57,133 nucleotides of DNA from contig PDON01000071.1 of NCBI GenBank assembly GCA_002742935.1, positions 1 to 57,133 of the forward strand. Reading direction: 5' to 3'. The position numbers and the translations under genes were made by a program. Positions within the stretch are counted from its first letter, which is position 1. Each line of letters begins with the position of its first letter. This DNA comes from Candidatus Cloacimonadota bacterium (lineage in GTDB: Bacteria; UBA4055). The notes beneath the pieces were generated by a model. It was not told the DNA's origin. It saw only the letters and a list, made by a program, of their open reading frames with translations, and made no database searches. Below, in pieces: positions 44,884 through 52,851 of the stretch.

Positions 44884-45810
44884 TTAAGTTCTCTCTTCAA
44901 TAGCTCTGCTTGATAAGGGTTTTAATTTCCCTATTAAGATTATAGATACAATCATTACAGCCATTGATATTACTCTAAATACAGTTAAACTTTTACCATT
45001 TATGAAATAATCAAATATAACTGCTGATAAGGGAAAGGCAAGCTCTGCTATTGAAGCAACAGAAGCTTTTACTCTTTTGAGCCCAAAATAGTAGAAAAAA
45101 AGAGCTGTTGTTCCTGTAGTAAGAACAATTGCCGATATATAGTACCAGTTTTTTAATGTTATTTCAGAAAAAGTTGGGAATGAATAGAAAAATATATTTA
45201 TAAAGAGCATAATAAGAGCTGTTAGTCCAAACCTAAAAAATGAGACAAATTTAAAATCAAATCTATCCACAATATGTTTACCAAAAACGGTACTGCTTCC
45301 AAAGCATGTAGCAGCTCCCATGGCATAGATTGAGGCTTCAATTAAATTTTTGCTCTCACTAAAAGAGGGTATCTCCAGTCCAAAGGTTAAAAAATATCCT
45401 GAAACTATAGCTATTGAGGAGAGGATATAAAAATTTTTTGATAGCCTTTCTTTCAATATTATAGCTGAAAGCAGTATAGCAAAAACAGGTTGAAGCTTTT
45501 GAAGAAGAACAACAATTGAGAGATGATTAAAGTTTACCAAGAATAGAGATTTAACTATAAATATGGTTCCTAAACTTCCTCCCAAAAGAGAGATTAAAAA
45601 TAGGGATATAAAATCTTTCCCTGTCATGGATTTAAGAGATTTGTAATTTCCGTAGAGGAAGGGCTGCATTATTATAAAAGGAAGTAGATGAAGAATAAAA
45701 ACAACAAAAGGTACGCTCAGGTTATACAAGTTTGGTGTTAAAGCAACTCCATCCAGTCCCCACAGGGTTGCTGCAAATAGAATAGATATAAATCCTGTTA
45801 ATTTATTCAT
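44884..45810 (-). CDS. EamA/DMT superfamily transporter
   Basis: This is an inner-membrane protein of about 308 residues with ten predicted hydrophobic segments arranged as two EamA repeats. It starts with GFISILFAATLWGLDGVAL and has the FAILLSAIILKERLSKNFYI and SVASIAELAFPLSAVIFDYF segments, at the ends of repeats 1 and 2. Members export or import small metabolites, but the substrate is unknown. The start at 45810 is chosen because GGAG lies six bases upstream; an in-frame codon at 45879 would add an unneeded extra hydrophobic stretch without a ribosome binding site. Confidence 0.87.
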   Translation of the reverse strand: MNKLTGFISILFAATLWGLDGVALTPNLYNLSVPFVVFILHLLPFIIMQPFLYGNYKSLKSMTGKDFISLFLISLLGGSLGTIFIVKSLFLVNFNHLSIVVLLQKLQPVFAILLSAIILKERLSKNFYILSSIAIVSGYFLTFGLEIPSFSESKNLIEASIYAMGAATCFGSSTVFGKHIVDRFDFKFVSFFRFGLTALIMLFINIFFYSFPTFSEITLKNWYYISAIVLTTGTTALFFYYFGLKRVKASVASIAELAFPLSAVIFDYFINGKSLTVFRVISMAVMIVSIILIGKLKPLSSRAIEERT

Positions 45811-46102
45811 CAAAACTCCAAAGTTTAAGCTTAATGAAATATATATTAAAAATGGAATATTGACAATTCTTTTAAACATAATATTTAATAAAAATTGGAG
45901 TGGTCTTAATTAGATATTATACTCTAAATCTCATTTACTTTTCATAAAAAATGGTTCCTATTTTTCTCTTCTAGCATAAAATAAACTACTGTTTTTATTG
46001 AACTAATATATTTTTAATCTTTTATATATTGCCATGATACCTTGACATTGTTATTATTAAGTAGATTCTGTGTAAAAGATTGTAAAACTTAGATGGTTTG
46101 AT

Positions 46103-47539
46103 ATGTTTGAAAGATCAAATTTAATAGTATCAGATACGGGAGATTTCTCTTCTCTAAAGCTTACGGAAGATATTGTTAAAAATCTGAGAGATAGTAAAGT
46201 TGAAAGTATAGTAGAGAATCTAAAAAGATTGGGCATATCCAAAGGTTTTAAATTTAAAGAACTTGAGAATCTTACACTTGGAAAGTATAAGCCTAACAAT
46301 GAGATTACTCTTGCAGAAAGGATAGACCCTCAAAAGGGTGAAGATGGAAGATTTAATTACTTAATTGAGGATAGATTTAAAAGTGTGATAAAATCTGAAA
46401 TTGATGTTGACTTTTATGAGGTTGGTATTGTAAGAGATCTCTCTAAAGGTGATAAGATTGTTGAAATAGTTCCTCCCTCCAAGGGAACTCCCGGTTTTGA
46501 TATTTTTGGAAATATTATTGAAGGTGTTTTAGGGGATTCTGTTAATCCTCAAAAGATTATGGGTAAAGGAACTGTTTTAAGTTCCAATGAAAAATTTATA
46601 GTTTCCAGCAAGAATGGTGTGTATAAGAGAAATCCCATAGGAGTTGTTTCCGTTATTGATAAATTGGAGATAAGTGGTGATCAAAATAGTGTTATTGGTA
46701 ATATTGATACAGATTCATCAGTTGTAATATTGGGTAGTATCATCTCCGGACTAAATTGTGTTTCAAGACACTCTATAAAGATTGATGGTTTTATTGAAAA
46801 CACTCTTGTTGAATCGGGTGATAGTATAGTTTGTAAAGGGGGAGTTAATAAGGGCGTTTTTGAGATAAAAGCCGGAGGTACTGTTCGTACTAAGTATATT
46901 CATAACAGAAAAACTGTTTCATGTAAAGATCTTTATGTTGAGGAGGATATATTAAATAGTAAGGTAGAAGTTCTGGGTTCTATTTTTGCCAAAAAAATAT
47001 CCGGTGGTATCTGTAAAGTCAATAATAGGATAGAGGTTGATACATTGGGTGATGAATCCTTTAGTATTACAAATTTTGAGATTGGTCTAAATCAAAAGAT
47101 TTTAAAAAGATTGAGTAGTTGTAAACTTGAACAGGATCAAAGTTTTGACAAGCTTAAAAATTTGCATAAAAATATTGTTGTTGATTCTGAAAGATTGCAG
47201 AAACTTAAAAATAGATTATTCGCTCTATCCAAAATAAAAATAGGTAATACAGATCTTTCGGAAATTGCCAATAGTATAAAAAATCTTAAACTCTCTATTA
47301 ATAAAATGGTGGTTGAGCAACAAAATGTTCAAAGAAAAATTGACAGTTTAAAAAAAGAGTACGATCTTCTTTCTAACAAGATTGAATCTTCGGAAAGTGA
47401 AATTGTTGTAAGAGGATCTGTTTTTCCGGGAGTAAATATTAAAATAAAGTTTTCTGATCCTTTTGAAGTCAAGGAGAAGATGAGTAAGGTTAAATTTATT
47501 ATAGATGAAAATAATGGGGTAAAAGCTGTTAAGCTTTAA
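46103..47539 (+). CDS. FapA-like DUF342 protein
   Basis: The 478-residue protein matches the DUF342/FapA (flagellar assembly protein A) family. EITLAERIDPQKGEDGRFNY and IVEIVPPSKGTPGFDIFGN are the N-terminal family signatures. The middle is a beta-helix-like run of short repeats (VVILGSIISGLNCVSRHSIKIDG...VVCKGGVNKG). The C-terminal ~140 residues form a coiled coil. In Gram-positive and other bacteria FapA-type proteins occur with flagellar or polar polymer genes, but no flagellar gene is present here. It is followed by a sigma-54 activator gene 11 bp on, so the two are co-transcribed. Confidence 0.85.
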   Translation: MFERSNLIVSDTGDFSSLKLTEDIVKNLRDSKVESIVENLKRLGISKGFKFKELENLTLGKYKPNNEITLAERIDPQKGEDGRFNYLIEDRFKSVIKSEIDVDFYEVGIVRDLSKGDKIVEIVPPSKGTPGFDIFGNIIEGVLGDSVNPQKIMGKGTVLSSNEKFIVSSKNGVYKRNPIGVVSVIDKLEISGDQNSVIGNIDTDSSVVILGSIISGLNCVSRHSIKIDGFIENTLVESGDSIVCKGGVNKGVFEIKAGGTVRTKYIHNRKTVSCKDLYVEEDILNSKVEVLGSIFAKKISGGICKVNNRIEVDTLGDESFSITNFEIGLNQKILKRLSSCKLEQDQSFDKLKNLHKNIVVDSERLQKLKNRLFALSKIKIGNTDLSEIANSIKNLKLSINKMVVEQQNVQRKIDSLKKEYDLLSNKIESSESEIVVRGSVFPGVNIKIKFSDPFEVKEKMSKVKFIIDENNGVKAVKL

Positions 47540-47550
47540 AATAGTTAGTA

Positions 47551-48705
47551 ATGTTTGAGAAACAATTAAATATAAATTACGGTAAATACTATAAAGATTA
47601 TGGAATAATAGGTCAATCAGAAACACTTGATAAAATCTTTTCTATTGTTAAAAAAGTTGCTCCAACACAGATTTCGGTTCTTATTACCGGTGAAAGTGGA
47701 ACGGGAAAAGAGGTTATTTCAAATCTTATACATAAATTGAGCAATAGAAAAAATAGAAAGTTTATAGCAATTAATTGTGGAGCTATCCCGGAGGGGTTAA
47801 TAGAAAATGAGCTTTTTGGTCATGAAAAAGGTTCCTACACCAGTGCATCAGGTCAAAGTAAGGGGTATTTTGAGCAGGCTGATGGTGGCACTATATTTTT
47901 AGATGAGGTGGGGGAGCTTCCTATACAGAGTCAGGTTAAACTTTTAAGAGTACTTGAAACGGGTGAATTTTTTAGGGTTGGCGGTACTAAACCTATCTCT
48001 GTAGATGTTAGAGTTGTGGCTGCAACAAATAAGAATCTTTCAAAAATGATTGAAGAAAAGAGTTTTAGGGAAGATCTTTATTTTAGATTAAAAGCTGTTA
48101 ATTTAAGATTGCCCTCTCTTAGAGAAAGGGTCAAAGATATACCTCTATTTGTCTATAAGTTTGTTGAAGATTCATCTTATAAGCACTCTATACCCCCTGT
48201 TTTTATTGAAAATGATGCTATGATTGAGATTGTAGCTCATAATTGGAAAGGTAATATTAGGGAGCTTAAAAATTTTGTTGATATGTTAAATGTTATGGAA
48301 GCCGGAAAAAGGGTCTTCAGAAATGATGTTTTAAAATATCTTCCAATAGATGAAAGATCAAATTTTCAATTTTCATATCCTGTTCATGTAAAAAATGAAA
48401 CGGAGTTTGATGATGGTAATACATCTCTTATCTTCAAAACTCTTTTAGAAATAAAATCTGATATATCTGATATAAAGATGATTTTAAGCAGAGGTGGTTT
48501 TGATTCCTCCAAAGATATCTTAAATCCTACCAAGCTTTTAACAACCACCTTTGTTGAAGAGGTTCCTGAGAGAGCAGAAACTGAAAAAGAGGAGATTGAG
48601 ATTCTCTTAAAAAAGTATAACGGAAATAGAAGAAAAGCTGCTCAAGATATGAATATATCAGAAAGAACATTGTATAGAAAACTACAAAAGTATGGACTTA
48701 ATTAA
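47551..48705 (+). CDS. Sigma-54-dependent transcriptional activator (AAA+), no receiver domain
   Basis: The AAA+ domain begins near residue 18. It includes Walker A ITGESGTGKE, the loop GHEKGSYTSASG at the GAFTGA position, Walker B GGTIFLDEVGELP and the sensor motifs VRVVAATNKNL and REDLYFRLKAV. A C-terminal Fis-type HTH reads AAQDMNISERTLYRKLQKYG. There is no N-terminal receiver or PAS domain, so control is through expression or partner proteins. The GSYTSA form of the loop is familiar from Bacteroidetes-like activators. The last base of its stop codon is the first base of the LptE-like gene start (TAATG). Confidence 0.93.
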   Translation: MFEKQLNINYGKYYKDYGIIGQSETLDKIFSIVKKVAPTQISVLITGESGTGKEVISNLIHKLSNRKNRKFIAINCGAIPEGLIENELFGHEKGSYTSASGQSKGYFEQADGGTIFLDEVGELPIQSQVKLLRVLETGEFFRVGGTKPISVDVRVVAATNKNLSKMIEEKSFREDLYFRLKAVNLRLPSLRERVKDIPLFVYKFVEDSSYKHSIPPVFIENDAMIEIVAHNWKGNIRELKNFVDMLNVMEAGKRVFRNDVLKYLPIDERSNFQFSYPVHVKNETEFDDGNTSLIFKTLLEIKSDISDIKMILSRGGFDSSKDILNPTKLLTTTFVEEVPERAETEKEEIEILLKKYNGNRRKAAQDMNISERTLYRKLQKYGLN

Positions 48706-49202
48706 TGAAAATAGTATCTATTATTATAATGGTTTTTACCCTTTTTTCTTGTACTTATTACTCCTTTTCAGGAGCATCAATTCCGCCTCATATAAAGAGT
48801 TGCCAAGTTTTACAATTTGATAATATGAGCTCCAGGTATGATCTTCAGCTATCCGAAAGATTAACGGATCTTTTAATTGAAAAGATTGAATCTTACAATC
48901 TTTTGACTATTGAAAATGATAAAGATTCAGATTCGAAAATAGTTGGAATAATAAAATCTTTTTCCGATAATGTAAGTAGTAAAGTAGATGATGATACTGT
49001 AGAAAAGAGGGTAATAAAATTGGTTATTACTATTCAGTTTTTTGATAACTTAAACAATATTCCTATTGTAAAGAAGAGATCTGTTTCAAAAGAGAAGGAG
49101 TACAATGAATCTGAAGGGGATGACGGTTTTAATTTGGCATTAGATGAACTTTTAGATGAGATATCCGATGATGCAGCTTTAACTTTAGTATCAAATTGGT
49201 AG
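48705..49202 (+). CDS. lptE: LptE-like LPS-assembly lipoprotein
   Basis: The signal peptide ends at lipobox LFSC (MVFTLFSCTYYSFSG), giving an outer-membrane lipoprotein. The domain GASIPPHIKSCQVLQFDNMSSRYDLQLSERLTDLLIEKIES resembles the LptE family, the plug of the LptD LPS translocon. The length of 165 residues fits. It is coupled by one shared base to the sigma-54 activator gene. The match is by overall pattern, as LptE is poorly conserved, and no lptD is in the window. Confidence 0.72.
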   Translation: MKIVSIIIMVFTLFSCTYYSFSGASIPPHIKSCQVLQFDNMSSRYDLQLSERLTDLLIEKIESYNLLTIENDKDSDSKIVGIIKSFSDNVSSKVDDDTVEKRVIKLVITIQFFDNLNNIPIVKKRSVSKEKEYNESEGDDGFNLALDELLDEISDDAALTLVSNW

Positions 49203-49245
49203 TTACATGTATAGTTAATTTAATTAATAGTTGGGGGAGAGGATT

Positions 49246-49575
49246 ATGTGTGTTTTTTGTAAAATTATTGAAGGTGAAATACCGTCTGATAAGGTTTATG
49301 AGGATAACAATTTTTTAGCATTTAGAGATATTTCTCCAAAGGCTAAGGTGCATACACTTGTTATTCCCAAGAAACATATTAGTGATCTAAATCAGATTGA
49401 TTCTGAGAATATTTCTTATTTGGGAAAGATTTTGGAAATAGGAAAGATTGTAGCAGAAAAAGAGGGTATTTCTAAATCGGGATACAGATTTGTTTTCAAC
49501 TGTGGTAGTGATGCAGGAATGGAGGTTGAGCATATTCATCTTCATATCTTAGGTGGGGAGAAGCTAACTTTTTAG
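49246..49575 (+). CDS. HIT family protein (histidine triad nucleotide-binding protein)
   Basis: This is a purine nucleoside phosphoramidase-type HinT protein of about 109 residues. CVFCKIIEGEIPSDKVYED opens the domain, and the histidine triad is HIHLHILGG near the C-terminus. The start is the ATG at 49246, which follows GGGGGAGAGG, a strong ribosome binding site; the TTG at 49231 lies within the site itself. The gene is in the same direction as its neighbours with gaps of 30-60 bp, a loose operon. Confidence 0.95.
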   Translation: MCVFCKIIEGEIPSDKVYEDNNFLAFRDISPKAKVHTLVIPKKHISDLNQIDSENISYLGKILEIGKIVAEKEGISKSGYRFVFNCGSDAGMEVEHIHLHILGGEKLTF

Positions 49576-49634
49576 AGGAAATTATAAGTTTATTTTAAAG
49601 TTTTAATTTAAAGCAAGTAAAATATTGAGGATTT

Positions 49635-50444
49635 GTGCAAATGAGATTTTTTAGTTTAATGGTTGTTATCTTTTTTATCTTTGTTTCTTGTTCTTCTAAG
49701 AAAATCTATACTAAGGGGGGAACACAAAAGGGAAGTAAAAAAGTTGTTGATAAGTCCGACTCGTTAAAAACATTTTATACAGGTTATAATGAGTTACTTT
49801 CAAAAGATAAAGCAATAAAGATATTTATGGAGCTTACAAATAATAATCTTGAGCCTATGAATTTAGATTTTCTTGAAAACCAGTATAAATTAACAAATAA
49901 TACTGACTATCTTTTTATTCTTAAAAATAGGAGTGAAAAAGGTAAATATCTAAATAGAGTTATGAAGTATAATCTTATTTTAAAAAATATCTACTCTGAG
50001 AATGGATATCTTTACGAGCAAAAAAATTTGGAAATAAAGAAACTACTGAAAAAGTCTGATAGTTTATATTTTGAAGCTCTAAACTTTTACAAAAAAGATC
50101 AACTAAAAGATTGCAGAAATAGACTTAGAAAAGCTATAGATATTGTAACTGATGATAAGAGAATAACTTATCTCAACTTTTTAGCTGCCGGAAAGCAGGT
50201 TATAAGCAGTAAAAACAGTTCAATTTTACAAAATGGTGTCTACTATTTTGATCAAGCGATTGAGGAGGATGATAGTAGAGGGGAAGCTTACTATTATAAG
50301 GCTATTGTCCTGTTTATGTACAATAAGCTTGATTATGAAAATATTGTTGAGAATTTTGATAAAGCTCTGGAAAGAAAACTTGATGATAAATTGAGAGCAG
50401 AGGTTGAATCTAACAGAGAAAAGTATCTTTCAATGGAGAGATAG
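49635..50444 (+). CDS. TPR-like lipoprotein of unknown function
   Basis: The signal peptide ends at lipobox FVSC (FFIFVSCSSKK), so it should be an anchored lipoprotein. The following ~230 residues are helical; the sections with EALNFYKKDQLKDCRNRLRK, NGVYYFDQAIEEDDSRGEAY and ENIVENFDKALERKL look like tetratricopeptide repeats. It starts at GTG 49635 or at ATG 49641, and GAGG lies just upstream. The next gene begins at the base after its stop codon. Such lipoproteins often assist outer-membrane assembly or cell-wall machinery; no specific partner is evident. Confidence 0.75.
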   Translation: MQMRFFSLMVVIFFIFVSCSSKKIYTKGGTQKGSKKVVDKSDSLKTFYTGYNELLSKDKAIKIFMELTNNNLEPMNLDFLENQYKLTNNTDYLFILKNRSEKGKYLNRVMKYNLILKNIYSENGYLYEQKNLEIKKLLKKSDSLYFEALNFYKKDQLKDCRNRLRKAIDIVTDDKRITYLNFLAAGKQVISSKNSSILQNGVYYFDQAIEEDDSRGEAYYYKAIVLFMYNKLDYENIVENFDKALERKLDDKLRAEVESNREKYLSMER

Positions 50445-50870
50445 ATGGAAGATAAAATAGTTAAGGCTAAAAGAGAGTATGAGGAGTCTTTAAAGCATAT
50501 ATCGGAAAATGATTTAGAGAGTACAATATCTCAAACTGAATATAAGGTAAGTAAACTGGAAGGTAGTATTCCCGATACCCTTAAAGAGGTGTGGAGAGAT
50601 ATAATACTTCTTCTGTTTATTGTTAAAGATTATTATAAGGGAAACTATAAGGCAATCCCCATTGGTAGTGTGATTGCCGCTTCCGCTGCACTATTATACT
50701 TTGCATCTCCTTTTGATATTATTCCTGATTTTATCCCATTTTCAGGATTTATTGATGACGTTGCAGTAGTTTCCTTTGCTCTTAAAATGATAAAATCTGA
50801 TATTGAATCTTACAAGAAATGGAGAAAAGAGGATAGAAGAAGCAAAGATAAGTATGTTTATGGTGATTAG
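50445..50870 (+). CDS. DUF1232 (YkvA-like) membrane protein
   Basis: This protein has 141 residues, with a coiled N-terminal part (~1-50) and the DUF1232 signature IGSVIAASAALLYFASPFDIIPDFIPFSGFIDDVAVVSFALKM split over two hydrophobic stretches. The DIIPD motif is the hallmark. The family function is unknown. The ATG follows the stop codon of the TPR-like lipoprotein gene with no gap, so the two are translationally linked. Confidence 0.88.
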   Translation: MEDKIVKAKREYEESLKHISENDLESTISQTEYKVSKLEGSIPDTLKEVWRDIILLLFIVKDYYKGNYKAIPIGSVIAASAALLYFASPFDIIPDFIPFSGFIDDVAVVSFALKMIKSDIESYKKWRKEDRRSKDKYVYGD

Positions 50871-50938
50871 AGTTTATCAGTAGATTATATTTAACTTTTT
50901 TTAGTAAGATTTCAGCCATAATGGATATAGTTTTCTCA

Positions 50939-51595
50939 TTAAACTTTAATCATTTTTCTTAAAACCTGTAAAAGATCTTCGCTTTTATCAATTGTGAAAT
51001 CTATTTTACAATCTATCATCTCCTCTTCTTTACCATAGCCATACTTTGCCCAAACAAAAGGGATTTTGTTGTTATTTGCTCCAGTAGCATCAAAAGATCT
51101 GTCTCCTACCATAATTGTTTCATCTCTTTTTAGATCTTTATCAGAAATTATTTTAGATATAATTTCACTCTTATCGGTAAAAGAACCATCCATATTTCCC
51201 CCGTAAATATTGGAAAATATTTTATCAAGTTTAAAATTTGAAATTACAATTTTTGCAAATTTAAGAGGTTTTGAGGTTGCTATAATAAGATTATAATTAT
51301 CCTTCTTTAAATCTTTTAAAGTTTTCTCAATATTTGGGAAAAGTGAGTTTTCAACTATACCTTTTTCTCTAAAATATTCTCTAAACATCTCTACTGCATT
51401 TTTTGAATCATATTCAGAAAGGTTACAAAATTTTTCAAAACTTTTGTGTAGTGGCGGACCTATAAATTTGTTTAGATCTCCCACCTTACTTTTGCTGATA
51501 TTAAGCTTTTCAAGTGCATATTCTACCGAATTTAAAATACCAATTTTTGAGTCTGTTATTGTTCCATCCAGATCAAAGAGTACTGTTTTAATCAT
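50939..51595 (-). CDS. HAD-superfamily phosphatase (phosphoglycolate-phosphatase-like)
   Basis: HAD motif I is LFDLDGTITDS at the N-terminus; motif II is LIIATSKPLKFA; motif III/IV falls in MVGDRSFDATGANNNKIPFVWAKYGYG. The helical cap after motif I (GPPLHKSFEKF) resembles the PGP/Gph group. Its 218 residues fit. The start is the ATG at 51595 with GGGAG a few bases upstream; an in-frame codon at 51607 would add only four residues and lies at the ribosome binding site. The substrate is not defined by sequence, as this group includes pyrophosphatases (PpaX) and 5'-nucleotidases. Confidence 0.87.
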   Translation of the reverse strand: MIKTVLFDLDGTITDSKIGILNSVEYALEKLNISKSKVGDLNKFIGPPLHKSFEKFCNLSEYDSKNAVEMFREYFREKGIVENSLFPNIEKTLKDLKKDNYNLIIATSKPLKFAKIVISNFKLDKIFSNIYGGNMDGSFTDKSEIISKIISDKDLKRDETIMVGDRSFDATGANNNKIPFVWAKYGYGKEEEMIDCKIDFTIDKSEDLLQVLRKMIKV

Positions 51596-51979
51596 ATATT
51601 CTCCCATTTTTATTAAATATAACCTTTTAAACGCTGGGTGGATATATAAATTTGTTTCTTTTCCAATAGAGATAATTTTCTGTCACTTTAGTTTTTATTG
51701 TTGTGATTTTTCATTAGATCCTCATAATATCGACAAAGAAATTAATTATTATATTTGCATACTCCGTTATTTATTATTTAAATTTTATTTAGGGTTGCTA
51801 TTGCAATCTTTATTTGGATCTTCTTAAAAAGGACAAATCTTATTTAAAATCCTAACTATTACTCGGTAATTGTTAGCAGGTTTTATATTTTTGTTGTAAA
51901 ACTTATTTCTTCAAAAATAACAGCTTTTTAGTAGATTCTACCTAATCGTAAACTTTATAATTTAAAAATATGAGTTAAT
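51596..51979. other. Divergent intergenic region upstream of the PPDK regulator
   Basis: About 380 bp of AT-rich DNA between the HAD phosphatase (leftward) and the PPDK regulator gene (rightward). No gene or strong hairpin is seen; both promoters should be here but lack clear consensus. Confidence 0.4.
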
Positions 51980-52822
51980 ATGGTGAAAAGAAAAAAAAGT
52001 TACAAAATTTATGTTATTTCCGATACCTCTTGTTTATCTGCTGAAAGAGTTGCAAAAGCTACTGCTGTTCAATTTCTTGATTGGGATTATGAAATAATAA
52101 ACAACCCTTTTATATCAAAAGAAAGTGAGGTTGTTAATATTATAAATAAAGCTTCAAAATCTCTTTCTATTGTTGTTTTTACAACTGTTATAAAGGAGAT
52201 TAAAGATTGTATAATAGAAAATTGTAATAAACATAATATTGAATATCTGGATATAATGTCCAGATTTCTCTACTCCTTTAAAGGTGTTTTAAAAACAGAT
52301 CCTGCAAAACTTCCGGGAATAACAAGAAGTATGGATGACAGTTATTTTAAAATGGTTGAAGCTGTAGAGTTTGCCATAAAGTATGATGATGGAAAACTTC
52401 CTGAAGGTATTCTGCTTGCCGATTATGTACTTATAGGAATATCTAGAACTTCAAAAACACCTTTGAGTATGTTTTTAGCTCATCAAAGCTATAAAATGGT
52501 AAATATCCCTATTGTTTTAGGGGTTGATCCTCCAAAAGAGCTGTTTGAAATAGATAAAAGGAGGGTTATAGGTCTTATTATAAATCCTAGAAAGCTCAAT
52601 AGTATAAGGCATGAACGAATAAAGGTTATGGGAGATAAACCAAGCAGTAGCTACATAGATATGGAGCAAATTTTAAAGGAGCTTGAGTTTTCGGAAAAGA
52701 TTATGAAAAAGATTGGTTGTCCTGTAATAGATGTAACAAATAAGGCTATTGAGGAGAGTGCGAATATTATCAATAAAATTATAAAAAGGCAGGAGAAGTA
52801 TAGAAAAAGATTTCAAAATTAA
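51980..52822 (+). CDS. Pyruvate, phosphate dikinase regulatory protein (bifunctional kinase/phosphorylase)
   Basis: This PDRP/DUF299-type protein both phosphorylates (ADP-dependent) and dephosphorylates a Thr next to the catalytic His of PPDK, switching the enzyme off and on. Key parts are ISDTSCLSAERVAKA at the N-terminus, GITRSMDDSYFKMVEAVEFA, the P-loop-like GISRTSKTPLSMFLA (~153-167) and PSSSYIDMEQILKELEFSE. The 280-residue length is standard. It directly precedes ppdK (29-bp gap), so the regulator and its target are co-transcribed, which strongly supports PPDK over PEP synthase as substrate. Confidence 0.94.
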   Translation: MVKRKKSYKIYVISDTSCLSAERVAKATAVQFLDWDYEIINNPFISKESEVVNIINKASKSLSIVVFTTVIKEIKDCIIENCNKHNIEYLDIMSRFLYSFKGVLKTDPAKLPGITRSMDDSYFKMVEAVEFAIKYDDGKLPEGILLADYVLIGISRTSKTPLSMFLAHQSYKMVNIPIVLGVDPPKELFEIDKRRVIGLIINPRKLNSIRHERIKVMGDKPSSSYIDMEQILKELEFSEKIMKKIGCPVIDVTNKAIEESANIINKIIKRQEKYRKRFQN

Positions 52823-52851
52823 AGAAAAAATAAATATTTAGGGAGTCTATT

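Noticed and set aside
47820..47860. GSYTSA in place of GAFTGA in the sigma-54 activator, as a possible loss of sigma-54 contact
   Set aside because: I recall this variant in many Bacteroidetes-like activators, with the key Thr kept, so it is not evidence of a non-functional or novel activator.
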